Shown here piece by piece: positions 26,682 through 40,200 of a stretch of 64,000 nucleotides of DNA. Position 1 is the first letter of the stretch, and the number at the start of each line of letters is the position of its first letter. Under the pieces are notes generated by a model. The model was not told the origin of the DNA. It worked only from the letters and a program-made list of their open reading frames with translations, and did not search any database. This DNA comes from Lumbricus terrestris (lineage: Eukaryota > Annelida > Clitellata > Crassiclitellata > Lumbricidae): NCBI GenBank assembly GCA_949752735.1, contig OX457044.1:18959685-19023684 (forward strand). The letters run 5' to 3'. Position numbers and translations under genes: made by a program.

Positions 26682-29600
26682 GTAAACATATCTAATCTAT
26701 ATTTGTCTGCATAATCCCAAAATAGTCGGACACCAGGGCTATTGTAGACTAAGCTCGTAGATCTATGGAAAAATGTTATGTTGTCGTTATGGGCCTATTG
26801 GTAGGCCTATCGTATTGCATCGAGGCGGAGATTTATAATGCGTCTATTACAATACCTGCTATATTTCAGAGGCACATTCGGCTGACAGGTCCAAGGAAAT
26901 AAGAAAGACCTCAAGCATGGAATGAATGAGGAGAAAGCCCGACTAAAATCCTATTATGAACTGGTGGGAGGGCATTCCGTAGAGATCTAAGGACCTACGA
27001 TGGCAAAGACGCAGTGTTGGGCGACTACATTCCTTGCCCGGGGAACTATAGGATATCAAGTTGAACCGTATTAGGCCTACTATCGTTCTCACTATTACTG
27101 TTTATCTTTCTGTTGTAGTAGACCTAGTAATATGAGTGACTGTTGTTGTTGTTGTTGCGGTTGTTGTTGCTGTTTTTAATGGGGCATGTATATATATAGC
27201 CGTTATCGAGGTTTGCTTTAAAATGTATCTTAGTGTAAAATTAGTGTAGAACAGAATGCAGACACAATTCTGTCTCTCCATTATGCGATCTGCCATCTAT
27301 AGAGTCTATAGACGATGGTCTTCGTATCTACTCTAATCGGAAAGTTTATATAGCGCCATCATTCTTGCCCTAAAAGACGTCGATCGGTGTGCGCCTTTGA
27401 GTGAACTTACACATCAAATTCACAATCCATTGGGCGGTAGCAGAGGCATATAGCGAGTTAGCGACTACCCTCCGTAACCTTCTGACCGGAGGGGTCCCAC
27501 AAGGAAGAGGCCCCGGCCCCTAAAAAGGGGCAAAAATTGCAAGGGGCTATTACTAGATAACTAAGATAAGTGACATCTATTGACGCTATTGCACAATCCA
27601 TGTCTGTTATATCATCATCATCATCAACATCCTTAGGCTCAGCGCCCGTAGGAGTCCGACGCCACTCTCTGTCTGAGTCTGTCTCGTGTCATATTGCCCA
27701 GCTTCAACAGGTCCGGTCAGCAGGTCTGCTCCACACCATTAACATCTTGGAGCAGCTATAGACCACCTTGCCTGAATGAAGAGAATATTGGGAGAGAGGC
27801 ATGAAGGACAACTTGGGTCAATGCCCGTATGTGTCCCACGCTCTCCTCCGACTCTCTCCACCGGTCTGTCCTGACCGGCCTGTGCAAGTCAGCTCCACAT
27901 CATGACAACTTGAAGCATCTGGGTCGCTATGTCACTTGTGCCGTGGTTTTTGCGGATTACAATCGTCTTGGTCTTTTACTGCCAGCGTATCGCCACCCAT
28001 CTGGCAAACCTTCCTCCTTTTGTCCGGGCTTAGGACCGGCACAGGGACGTTGTTGGTGCCCTGTGGCGGAGGATGGATGCAGTTTAACGTCGTGCCCAGG
28101 ACACTGGGCACGACGTTATATATACAGTGGTGTGAAAAAGTTTTGCATCACCCATATATTTTGCGTTTCTATGCATCATTTCTTCTGTATTAAGATGAAT
28201 ACTGTACTGGTAAGCATGTGGGCGTTAATTAAAGGTTTTCTTATTGTTTGGTTCGAGTTTATGAACATATTTCTTTAAATTTGACATGATGAAAGTTCGT
28301 TTACCACCTCGTGGCTATACCAGCATGAGTAAGACCATACAGGCTTTCAACCCGCTAATGCTTGTTCTGTGCATAGTGCAATGTGTTGGGATGAAATAAC
28401 CGGTGAGTGCGTTTGTAGGCCTTCTTTATGATTTAGAGGCCTGGAAAAGGCCGTTTCTGTGTGTCAGTGATGCACCAATATTTTTTGGCTAGCCCCTGTT
28501 CTTCACCACTTGTCTGCAACGTTTCGGCATCAAGTGGACCAGCTTGACGAGGTGGTCGTGGGACACAACGCGGTTCCAGGCGGCGATGAGCGATTCGATG
28601 AGCTCGCACTTGGAAGTTGCATATCTCTTGGATATCTCCAAGGCTACTTTATGCCACAGATTCTCAATTGGATTGAGATCCGGGGACCGAGCGGGCCAGT
28701 CCAACGTCTTAACATTGTTCTGTTTGTTCCAGTTGGTCACCAGTTTGGCACGATGGCATGGTGCATTGTCATCCTGAAAGGGGAACTGACCTGGGAAGAG
28801 TTGCTGAACTGATGGCACCATGCACTTCTGCAGTATGCCGAAGCACTTGGTTGCGTTGACCATTCCATCGACGATATGCAGACGCCCGACCTCACTGGCA
28901 GCCATGCGATCCAAACCATAACGAAAGAAAACAACGCTGGACTGGCCCACTCGGTCCTCGGATCTCAATTCAATTGAGAATCTGTGGCATAAAGTAGCCT
29001 TGGAGATATCCAAGAGATATGCAACTTCCAAGTGCGAGCTCATCGAATCGCTCATCGCCGCCTGGAACCGCGTTGTGTCCCACGACCACCTCGTCAAGCT
29101 GGTCCACTTGATGCCGAAACGTTGCAGACAAGTGGTGAAGAACAAGGGCTAGCCAAAAAATATTGGTGCATCACTGACACACAGAAACGGCCTTTTCCAG
29201 GCCTCTAAATCATAAAGAAGGCCTACAAACGCACTCACCGGTTATTTCATCCCAACACATTGCACTATGCACAGAACAAGCATTAGCGGGTTGCAAGCCT
29301 GTATGGTCTTACTCATGCTGGTATAGCCACGAGGTGGTAAACGAACTTTCATCATGTCAAATTTAAATAAATATGCATATAAACTCGAACCAAACAATAA
29401 GAAAACCTTTAATTAACGCCCACATGTTTACCAGTACATTATTCATCTTAATACAGAAGAAATACAGAAAATATATGGGTGATGCAAAACTTTTTCACAC
29501 CACTGTATACTGATAAAACTGTGAATAAAATAATACGAAATGCGTGTCTATAGGCCTATATGTAAACACAAAATATGTACCCTGTATATAGTGTATAGTT

Positions 29601-31817
29601 GTATAAAATAAATACCGCATTGTAATGGGCCAGGCTCTTTGTTGATACGGCCCTGGGCGGTAGGCTATTGTAACAGTTGAGATCCGTGTATTATAGGCTA
29701 CTCGGAACCAAAGATGGAAAAACCGTAATCCTATAAGGGAGGTTAGGCCTACAAGCAATCTGAATAGGATTAGAATTTAGCAATGCAAGAAAAGCAGTTC
29801 GTCGATTTAACCGATAAAGAACCGATATCGCAATACTGAGAAAACTCGTTGTCAGCAATGCGATTTTTAAGATTCACTTTATGTGGCATTAGTGACCTAA
29901 CATTAGTGCTCTACAGTGCGAAGAAACTTGTTAAAGACCTACAAATGATGGTTAGGTTAACAGGCATTAATTTTCCAGGGGACAATTAAGTGCCTCATCT
30001 TGCCCCTAGATCGTGTGCAGGCGCCCTGAACCTTGCATGCTGTTCTCTCTTCCGTTTCAAAGACTCGATGTTAGCTAATGATAACAGGTAGAGTTGTTCG
30101 GTTTGATCCCCTAATCCACTCTCGAAATCACAATATAGGCTACATACCAACCAGACTGCGCAGTGCAATCGGCCAATGTTGGCACAGCATCCATGGTAGT
30201 CTCAGACCGACGGCTTGTTTGGATCCTGCATTCTCAAGTAGTCAGTTGTAGAAACAACAGCGATCCGTACATTTCTGCAAGACTGCAGAAAAACTTCTTC
30301 TGTGCAGTCAGGTGACGTAGTGTAAGGTAAGATATCTGAAGAGCCATATTATGATGATAATATTAGTAGAAATTACAATTAAATAATAATTAAATAATAA
30401 TAATAACTCTTAACGAAGAGTAGGGTCATTCTGGACTAGTTTTTAACCAATAGTTAGTAATGAAGTCCCTGAGGGATCCTAAATACCTCGGTGCAAAAAA
30501 AAATAATACAGGGTGGTCCAGCATAAATGTCCCGACTTTGCACGCGTATAACTTCGCCAATTTTTAACATTTATTTATACTTTATGCGTCAAATTAAAGG
30601 TATTTCACTTTAGTATTTGCACTGAAAAAATGGAACTGGTATAAGTTTATGTTTTAATTATATGCTCGAAACAGCGCTAGCTACCATATTTTGTCGTCGT
30701 TGTTGACGAAATATGGCGCCGTTTCCCCGGGATATTCACAAATCGTTTATTTGCTAACACGTGCATATAGACACTATCATTTTGGGTGTTTGCTGGAGTC
30801 TCTACCATGAATATCTTCTCGTCGCTAAACCATGTCCTTTCAATTTTGTCAACAGCCGTGCGCGCTGCCACGCGCTGCTTCAGACGCAAAGAAACGGCTA
30901 GCAGCACGCCGGCCGTTTCTTTGCGTCAGTGTTGGAGTGCTGTTGGACATCACCTTTTCATCTTTTAGAATACGTTGTACAGTGTTTCTAGGACAACCTG
31001 TTTCGCGCAGAATGACCCCGGGGAGATTTGACTGTAGGGCCAATTAACCGGGTCATTGTCTTGACTGCAAATTTACTCGGACACAAGAGCAATGCTAGCG
31101 GATATGCGCGCCGTGATTCCCATGGTTTACGATTAGAAAGTTCTGTTTTTATCAATTTTCCGTAGCAGATAATTCAAGGTAGAAAATTCGTTAATCATTT
31201 CAAGCGGATTAAATCCCTTATCAGTTCGTAAAATTAAGATCAAAACGCGATCATCGTCTGTCAATGGCGCCAGATTGCGTCATAAATGACAACAAAATAT
31301 GGTAGCTAGCGCTGTTCCGAGCATAAAATTAAAACCTAAACATGTACCAGTTCCATTTTTCAGTGCACATACTAGAGTGAAATACCTTTAATTTCATGCA
31401 TTAAGTATAAATAAATGTTTAAAATTGGCGAAGTTATTCGCGTGCAAAGTTGGGACATTTATGCTGGACCACCCTGTATTTTGTCCTTAATGAAACATGA
31501 AACGCCTGCAAACGCACTGCGTTGTACATGTACAAGTAATGCAGTAATCTTAATTAACATCAATCTTAACTACTAACAAAACAGACAGCCTGCAATACAC
31601 GGCACTAATAGCAGCCTACAAAGCACGTCCGTCCTATACGAACTCGAACTCGGTACCTCGAGATCTCGCTCTCCATTGAGATCACACATTCAGACGATGA
31701 GCCATAACGACGACGACGACGATGCTGCTGCTGCTGCTGATGATGATGATGATGGTGACGATGATGCTGCTGCTGATGATGATGATGACGACGATGATGA
31801 TGATGCTGCTGATAATT

Positions 31818-31848
<31 letters not shown>

Positions 31849-31877
31849 CGATGATGATGATGATGATGATGATAATT

Positions 31878-31950
<73 letters not shown>

Positions 31951-34900
31951 CGACGACGACGACGACGACGATTATAACGACGACTATGACGACGACGACT
32001 TTGACGACGACGATTATGACGACGACGATTATGACGACGAAGATTATGACGATTATGACGACGAAGACTATGACGATGACGACGACGACGACGATGATGA
32101 TGATGACGATGACAGTAATGATTTGAACCGTATGTTTCCAGATTCGTCCATCGAGCAAAGCCCAGGTGACCGGACTTCTCGAGGGTGACGTCATTCTGGC
32201 TCTAAATAACATCAGCAGCCAGGGTCTGAGCCACCCAGCGGCCACTTCGCTCATGGAGGGAAACAATTCCGCGTTGATAGTACACGTTTTGAGGTAAGAA
32301 CTCACCTTACCCTATAGTATACTCGATTACTTTAAGGGTAGAGGTTCATATTAGGCCTCTAATTAACTGGAGGATTCACTCTTACCCATAGCCAGCCTAC
32401 AGTTTTTATTGCTCAAAGTGACGATTGACAAAACATCTTTTTTTTTACATATAATGGATATAGAAACTAGCAAAAGCAAAAGGAGAGAAACCTTAAGGGA
32501 CTACCGTATACGCTACTGTCCCACTGTCAGAGTTTCCCAAATGCAAGCGGAAATAAACAGCAGCAGGTTACACGAATAATAGAGTATTAAAAAGAAATTT
32601 TATCTCAACTAGTTAATTACATCCTGGGACTGACTTCAGTTGTAGTATTATGACTTTAGATTCTTAACATCAGTTAGGCTACCTATAGGCGGCTAAAGGC
32701 CACAATTATTTGAATTGCCTGGCAGCCAATAAATATTATGTTCGTTTCCGCGTCTTCCTCATTTTTATAGATAACTTCGTCTTGCTCTAGATGTATAGGC
32801 TACTCGACAATTTTCGCATACTCAGACAGTCAGACTGTTGGTTATACTGTGTCGAAGTCGAAGTTCTAGAGCATTATTCTCAAGTGTATGTTTTGGATCT
32901 AACGTATACTGGATGATGTCATGGACACTTACCAACGAAGCTCTCGACCCTGAATGGGTCGGTCGATGTGAAGGATCTTTGAATACACTTCGAATCCAAT
33001 GTGTGTGGATTGATCTTGGGGCGATGTCTAACTGGTACATGTACAATGGTTATTGGTTTTCGTTTCGAAAGTGGCGAGCCCTAAAGGTATATAATTATAA
33101 TACCCGTCTGAAGCCTGCGGCAATCTTAGGTTCGGTTATGTAACGGCAAATCGGCTGCATTCTATAATGGCATCAACCTTCACTCCCATGACTATGAGTA
33201 ATAGATGTATACTTACCTCACTCAGGCTCACTGCTAATGTTCGCAAATTAATGTCTGATCTTAAGATTATGTAAGTGTCTGCAAATTAGGCCATGCTTTT
33301 GGTTTTGCATTTCAAAGCCTCGAAAACCAATTATCTTGTCACCTTTACTACCTGCAAAGTATAATAGGTCTACTCGACGTGCTCCATGTATAATTAGCCT
33401 ACTATAAAAACGTACATTTTTAACGACGGCAATAATCTGAACAGATTACACCATGGTGCCTCTAGAGCAGCGGCGCCCGCGGGATTTTTTTTTGTACGCA
33501 CAGAAATTTTCGAAGAGGGCCGAACAGGGAAAATTTTTCGTTAGGTCACCGAAAAAACTGATGACCTTTTTTTTTTTTTTTTTTTTAGTCATCAACCAAA
33601 AAATTTCCCAAAACATACCTTTTCTATCCGCCGAAAAAACTGATGACCTTTTTTTTTTTTTTTTTTAGTCTTTTTTTTTAGTCATCAACCAAAAAATTTC
33701 CCAAAACATACCTTTTCTATCCGCCGAAAAAACTGATGACCTTTTTTTTTTTTTTTTTTTTAGTCATCAACCAAAAAATTTCCCAAAACATACCTTTTCT
33801 ATCCGCCGAAAAAACTGATGACCTTTTTTTTTTTTTTTTTTTTAGTCATCAACCAAAAAATTTCCCAAAACATACCTTTTCTATCCGCCGAAAAAACTGA
33901 TGACTTTTTTTTTTTTTTTTTTTAGTCATCAACCGAAAATTTTTCAAAAACATACCTTTTGGGTCATCGCGCTGTACGCACTTACCTATGTGCGTATGTC
34001 TGCGGGCGCCGCTGCTGTACGCACTTGCGTAAGTGCGTACGCCTGCGGGCGCCGCTGCTCTAGAGTCTAGATAAAGGTCTTAGCTATATAGTCGCCAACT
34101 TCAGACACTTAAGGCTTAAATTGCTGCTAATAGTCTGAGTGAATAGACATGCAGGAGGAACTTAGTTATAATTAGTGTTCGCATAGGCCTACTTATAATA
34201 CCGGTACTGTTTCCAATCCTCGTGTATGCCTTTATGCTCTTGTATAGGCGTACGAGGCGGGGGTCCAGGGGGGGCAAATGCTCCCCCAAATTTCGGGCAA
34301 ATGTGTTTTTCGGGCAAAAGAGGCACGGTCGGGGAAAAAAATCGGAATTTTTTTTCGGGCAAAACAGGTACGGAGGAATTTTTCGGGCACGCAGGGGGAA
34401 AAAAGTCGTCAGATTTTTCGGACGCGAAAATCGTAAGAAAATTTTGGGTGGATGCTTAAAAAAAAGTCGTCAGATTTTTCGGACGGGAAAAGCCTAAGGA
34501 AATTTTGGGCAAGGTCGTCAGATTTTTCGGGCAAAAAGTTTTTTGGCCCCCGCGCTGCCGAAATGTCTCGTACGCCTATGCAAACGGACCAATAAAGAAT
34601 TCATTTGATTTGCATGCTTTGGGTTACATTTTACTAATGAATTTATAATCGCCAGTTTATAAGTCTTGCATTTCTTTGCCCTTCTTGACTCTATTCGATC
34701 TGACCTCACCAACAGCTACCTTATTTTGATTTTTTTTTGCATAGTACGTAGACCCGTCTGATGTTCCTTGCGTTGCTACTGTACTCCAGACACTTTTGTC
34801 TAATTACTGCTTATCATGGACGCCCGCACATAGGGGCAAGAGGAAGCAGAACAGAATGGCCATGCTTACTTACCCCTTGAAATCGATTTTCCCATTTATT

Positions 34901-37187
34901 AACTGCTAGTTTTTGGCTATTACAATTTTCTTCGCACTAAAGCGCCAATGTTACCAACTATAGTTTAGGCTATACACAATGTGAAACTGGGAAAGTTACA
35001 TTTAGAAACCTCTGTGAAAAATGGTCATGTTATTAATTATGCGCTTCGCATTTTTAAAGCTCCTGTCAAAAAATTAACTGTGCATAGCCATTTTGTTTTG
35101 TCCCCTCTTTCAAAACTTTCTGCGGGCGCCCATGCTGCTTATAATGTCTGACTATACACAACTGGAACTGTATTCTGTTATTTAAAATAGTGTTCGCAGG
35201 CATAGCTGCATTAATTGTTTTGGACGAGTTTACTTGTACAGCATGTATAATGTATATATGCCTTATGATGTTGATTGTTTTGCTACCATGCAGAGGGATA
35301 AACGCCTCGAGAGAGGTCGATTCGGCGATGGCAACTCTCGGTGCGGAGGTGAAGCGACTGACCGCAGAGGAAGCCAGTGCACTTCAGCCCGGTCCTTCAG
35401 CCACTTCCGGCAGCGATCAAGTGATGAATGGATCGGAGCCGTATTTTCGTCTGCAGGCGCCACCTTCCGGGGGAAGTCTCAAGCAGCTGCGAATCGCGAG
35501 ACGCGAGAGCCAATCCGGTGACATCATCGAGACCCCCGTTGTTGCTGCCGCTATTGCTACGGGTCTGTCGTCAGAGAACAGTCCCGGCTACTACGCCAGG
35601 GAAGAGCGAACGTCGACGGATGGTGGAAAGACGACACGCATCGTCGAGGAGGTCAAGACGGAGAAGTTCGGCGGAACGACCTTGACGAAGGTCACGAAAC
35701 AGGAGTTCAGTAGCTACAAAAGTTCCTCGGGCGATCCACGCGTCGACCCGTTCCCGCCGGAGTTCTCCGTTGGAAGAAGCGAGGTGGTGGAGCATGGACA
35801 TCCGGCGGTCCCTCTAGGAGCAAGCTCTGACGGCGGAGGAGGCGGTGGCGGAAGTCAGCTTCGAGACGAACGAGGATGGAAGACATCGACGAGCGTCCAC
35901 AAGAGCAGCGTCAGAACAGAGCCGTACGAGGTCCGCATTGATACGACCCAGGAGCCGACGAAGACCTATATCATCTACCAGGATGGATCTAGGGAGGATC
36001 TCCAGAGACCCCACGACGTGGTAGGTCGAGGCCAGCACCCGATACCAGCCATCGAAGTCCAGTTCCACCCGAGCGAGAGCGACTTCGCTGTTCATGCAAA
36101 ACCGCCTCGCGCGGGAGCCAATTCAAACTTCGAAATACGGGTAGGAAAAGAGGTTACTTTTCAACCAAAAGCCCAGACTAGCTACGAGGCGACTCAGAGC
36201 CACTCCGAGTTCCATCCAACACTGAAAGTTCACGAGTCAAGTATTCCGAGCCAAAGCGGAACCTACTCAAAATTCAGCCACGAATCAAACCAGACAAACT
36301 ACGCGAGTCATCCTCATGAGCCTCAGTCTGGCTACCTGGTCAAGCAAACAACCCGTATACAGCCCCAGACTGAGAACCGCAGTGAATCTCACAGTAAATA
36401 CGATACCCACCAGCAGTTCGGACACACGAGTGATTCACGTCCGCCGCCTGGTCGCCCGACGGTTCGATTCAGTGCTGAACCAGAGTATTCTGACGCGCCA
36501 AGTGCTGGTCCTCGCCTCCAACATGCTGCCAAAATATCACACCCGGATGTTCCTTTCCGTCCTGGCAATGATAATCCAGATCCAAGAAATAAGCCAGGAA
36601 CCAATTCGCAGCTTGGATACATGTCAGAGTCTCAGCCTATCATTGCCCAGTTCCATTTAGGATATAATCCTGTGCCACAACCAAGCTCCCAAGCCAGGTC
36701 CGGGTACAACGCAGAATCTCAGCCTGCAACTCATTCGCAGCGTGGGTACAATCAAGATCTCCAACCAGAAATTAATTCCCAGCTTGAGCATAATCCAGAG
36801 CCGCAGCCTAGAACCCAATCCCAGTATGGATACAACCCAGAATCTCAACCTAAACCCCAGTCCCAATATGGATACAACCCAGAACCTCAGCCTAAACCCC
36901 AGTCCCAGTATGGATACAACCCAGAACCTCAGCCTAAACCCCAGTCCCAATACGGACATAACCCAGACCCTCAGCCTAAACCCCAGTCCCAATATGGATA
37001 CAACCCAGAACCTCAGCCTAAACCCCAGTCCCAATATGGATACAACCCAGAACCTCAGCCTAAATCCCAGTCCCAGTATGGATACAACAAAGAGCAACAT
37101 CCGAATACCCATGACGAATTCGGATACAGTCAAGAGCCGGCATATCCATATCAGCCAAGAAATGATCTGGAATACGAAAACAAATCC

Positions 37188-37218
<31 letters not shown>

Positions 37219-40200
37219 CAGAATATAACAAACCTGACAGCCATCTCAACAGGCCAGAGCAGGACCACGCGCCGACGAATCCTCAGTATGGCTACAACTC
37301 CCAACAGGAACCTCACCTTCCACCGTCCCAGCCTGCCTACAACCCCGAGCCAAAGCACAAAACCGCCGGTGCCTATCCTCAGAAGACCTACGAACCCGTG
37401 CCACCTCCAGTCGAGTACGACGCCTACCCCACAAGAGCAAGTGCAGCAGCACCTTTCAATCGTCAGGCTGAGGCACAGTTCTACGACAAAGCACCCGCCA
37501 CACACGCAGCCGCACCTCCACAATGGGGAAAGAAGCTACCTCAGGGGCCAGGAGGGCCAGGCAGCTATAACCCACCGGAAGGGGTTTACACCACCAAGCC
37601 GTCGGTGAACGACAGAGGGCCTCCTCCAGGCGGTATCTCTCGACAAATGGACCGCATCGAAAGAGTGGAAATCGCGTCAGCGCCGAAATGGATCCCGGGT
37701 TCGAAGCTACCGACGAAGCAACCATCGAAGGCCCCAGCGACATACAACAGCCACCCACCACCGACCGGAGACCCTCGGGGGCTACACCCGACTAACACCC
37801 CTGTGGCGTCAGCGGATGGGTACTACGATCAGTCACCGGAAGGCGGGTGGCACGAGGCGCCTGTGGCCGGGGTGAAGAACCGTCCGAATGTGTCGTTTTC
37901 ACGCGTCCATGACCCCACGAAGCAGTCAGGCGAAACCGAGCAGTCCTTCGAGTACGGAAGCGCGCCACCTCCCAATCTGAAATACGGGGGAGAGGACAGT
38001 TATTACGGAAGGGAGGCAGAGGAGAGTGGACAGTACGGGTGGCCAGAGTCGTCTGGCGGTCAGTCAAACCCTTCGGCCGCTGGACAGTATCCAGCTCAAG
38101 GAAACGTCTGGAGACCCTCGGGATACGGTCCATCAGTCGTGGAAGAGAGGGTGGATAGATCACGTGGTTTCGGAGATGGACCAGCGCCTCCACCACCGCC
38201 TCCCGCGCCTCCTCTGGTACAGGGAGGGTTCGTATCCACACAGACAGTTGGATTCTGCGTTGAACCGACGCCGCTGGCACCGCCGCCTCCAGTCGCACCT
38301 CCCATCGATCTCTGTAAGTATTTTCTGATTGATACAGAATTATATCGCTACAGATTGATCAATATTATTGTATCGTATTGTATTGTAATGTATTTGAGCA
38401 TTTATAAAGCGCACCTATGGCAGGGCGAAACGGTTTTGGTCATCGTCACAATAGTCTATAATCATAATCATCGTCTTATCGTCATCATTAAGTCACCTTT
38501 GTGATCAAAATCTGGTCAACATCTGACTGTATTCAACATGTCCCACTTCAGCTACAATTCTCCCCGAGTCTCCTTCGAGCCCAGGATCACTAATAAAAAA
38601 GATCGACTCACTATTAAGGCTAACCTCAATGACACTCTATGGGCCTAGGATACATTTTGATTTTACTTAGGCCTACTTGACTTATGGCAGTCAGGCGATG
38701 CCTTCAGCACGCGTCAGCCGCTTTTCCACGGTAGCTCTCCACTTTTGTCTATCCTGCGCCACATGCGTCGCCTCCTACACCAACATTCCCAGCGCCTTGC
38801 AGTCCTCTCTTATCGTAGGCTATCTATCATTTTGACACCACAGCCTTAATTAATGCATTTTAACGTAATTGAGTTTCATATAGGCTAGTCTTGCAAGGTG
38901 GAATTCACCCATCTAGGAGTCTGGGTGTCGCGAATGCTCTGTTATGTGAAAAGTCACGGCTTGAGTGTCCTCTGAGGCTGTGGGCGCCCACAGCTGTGCA
39001 TTGCAGGAGGGGGGAAGACAGTGGTAGTTGTTAATAAAAATAGGCGCAAGTTGTCCAATGGGGAGTGCTTCCTCTGCCCCTAATTAAGTGTTTCGCCCAT
39101 CTGTGAGACGGCCGTTTATCCATCAGCACTATCGACCAACACCTTGAGCGGTCTTGACACTGCATGCATCTTAGTCACCTTGTCACCTTGTGCCGTCAGT
39201 TCGAGGAACTCTAGCGACCATCATGACCAGCCTTCTCCACTCCATTCTGTTCTGCGTCTCGACCCTCAGTTGTTCAAGATTCATCCCTGTCCTCCTGTGT
39301 ACATCCTCCATCCACCTGATCCTCGGCCGTCCTCTACTCCTTGTACCCTCTCCACATGCCAGCATCATCGCCTTCTCCAGTCCGTCCGTGCGCATCTTAG
39401 TATCTCGTATAAATTGAAAAGACATAAACTGAGTATAAGTGACTTTGTGTGTTTTCTGTATGATCGTATACAGTGAAGGCCTACCGCGGTCATTCGTCGT
39501 CCGACCAGCGTAGTGGCTACGGATCGACGAGCCTCGAGGAGAGGGTGAAGATGGCCAACAGCGTCGCTCACTCCGTCCTCGCACCGGAAAACCAGCACAC
39601 CCGCGGCCAGAAGATGTTCCTCCGACGTCGAGAGCACTCACACAAATGGACGTTTCACGGACCCGATCCAGTTCCAGAGGAACCCTCCCACCAGGACCAG
39701 CCCGCAAGGTCAAACACCAACGCCTGGGCACCGAAGACCGCTGGACCGGCCCAGCCTCGTCCACCGCCTGCCTTGGCTCCCCAGCAGCAGCACCAGGGTA
39801 GACCTCCAGCAGCACAAGACTACCCAGAGGTCAACGGTCGTCCAGAGAAGCCACCTAGCGGCAGTGGCGGCGGCGGGTCCGCCTCATCCTACAGCCTCGC
39901 AGAAGACATGGTCGTCAACAGCGGTAAAGGCGGCCGGTTATTCGCTAAGCGTGTCGCTAAGGCCGACCAATGGGCGTCTGCCGAGACGACCGGTCGCCAG
40001 GGAACGCCTATTCGCCAGGGTGCGCCACCACCACCACAGTCGCAGACCGGATATGGATCAGTTGCAGTTCCACCCGGTCCTGGGTACGACGGTTCGTCCT
40101 ACGGAGGAGGATTGGATGGAGGAGGAAAGGGATTGGGGGATGGTTATCCAGTTGCAAATCGACTCAAAGATATGATAAAGTCAAAGAATACAACGGTCAT

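Noticed and set aside
27829..28278. 149-codon ORF in intron 1 of the synaptopodin-like gene.
   Set aside because: No recognised domain, and it runs into the Tc1-like element. Treated as chance.
31676..32188. Poly-Asp ORF with Ala interruptions.
   Set aside because: It is a GAT/GAC microsatellite, runs through the exon 2 acceptor in a different frame, and lacks other sequence character.
36657..37523. Long open frames on the minus strand and in another plus frame over the repeat region.
   Set aside because: The 42-nt repeat period keeps several frames open. Only the frame continuous with both flanking exons has family features.
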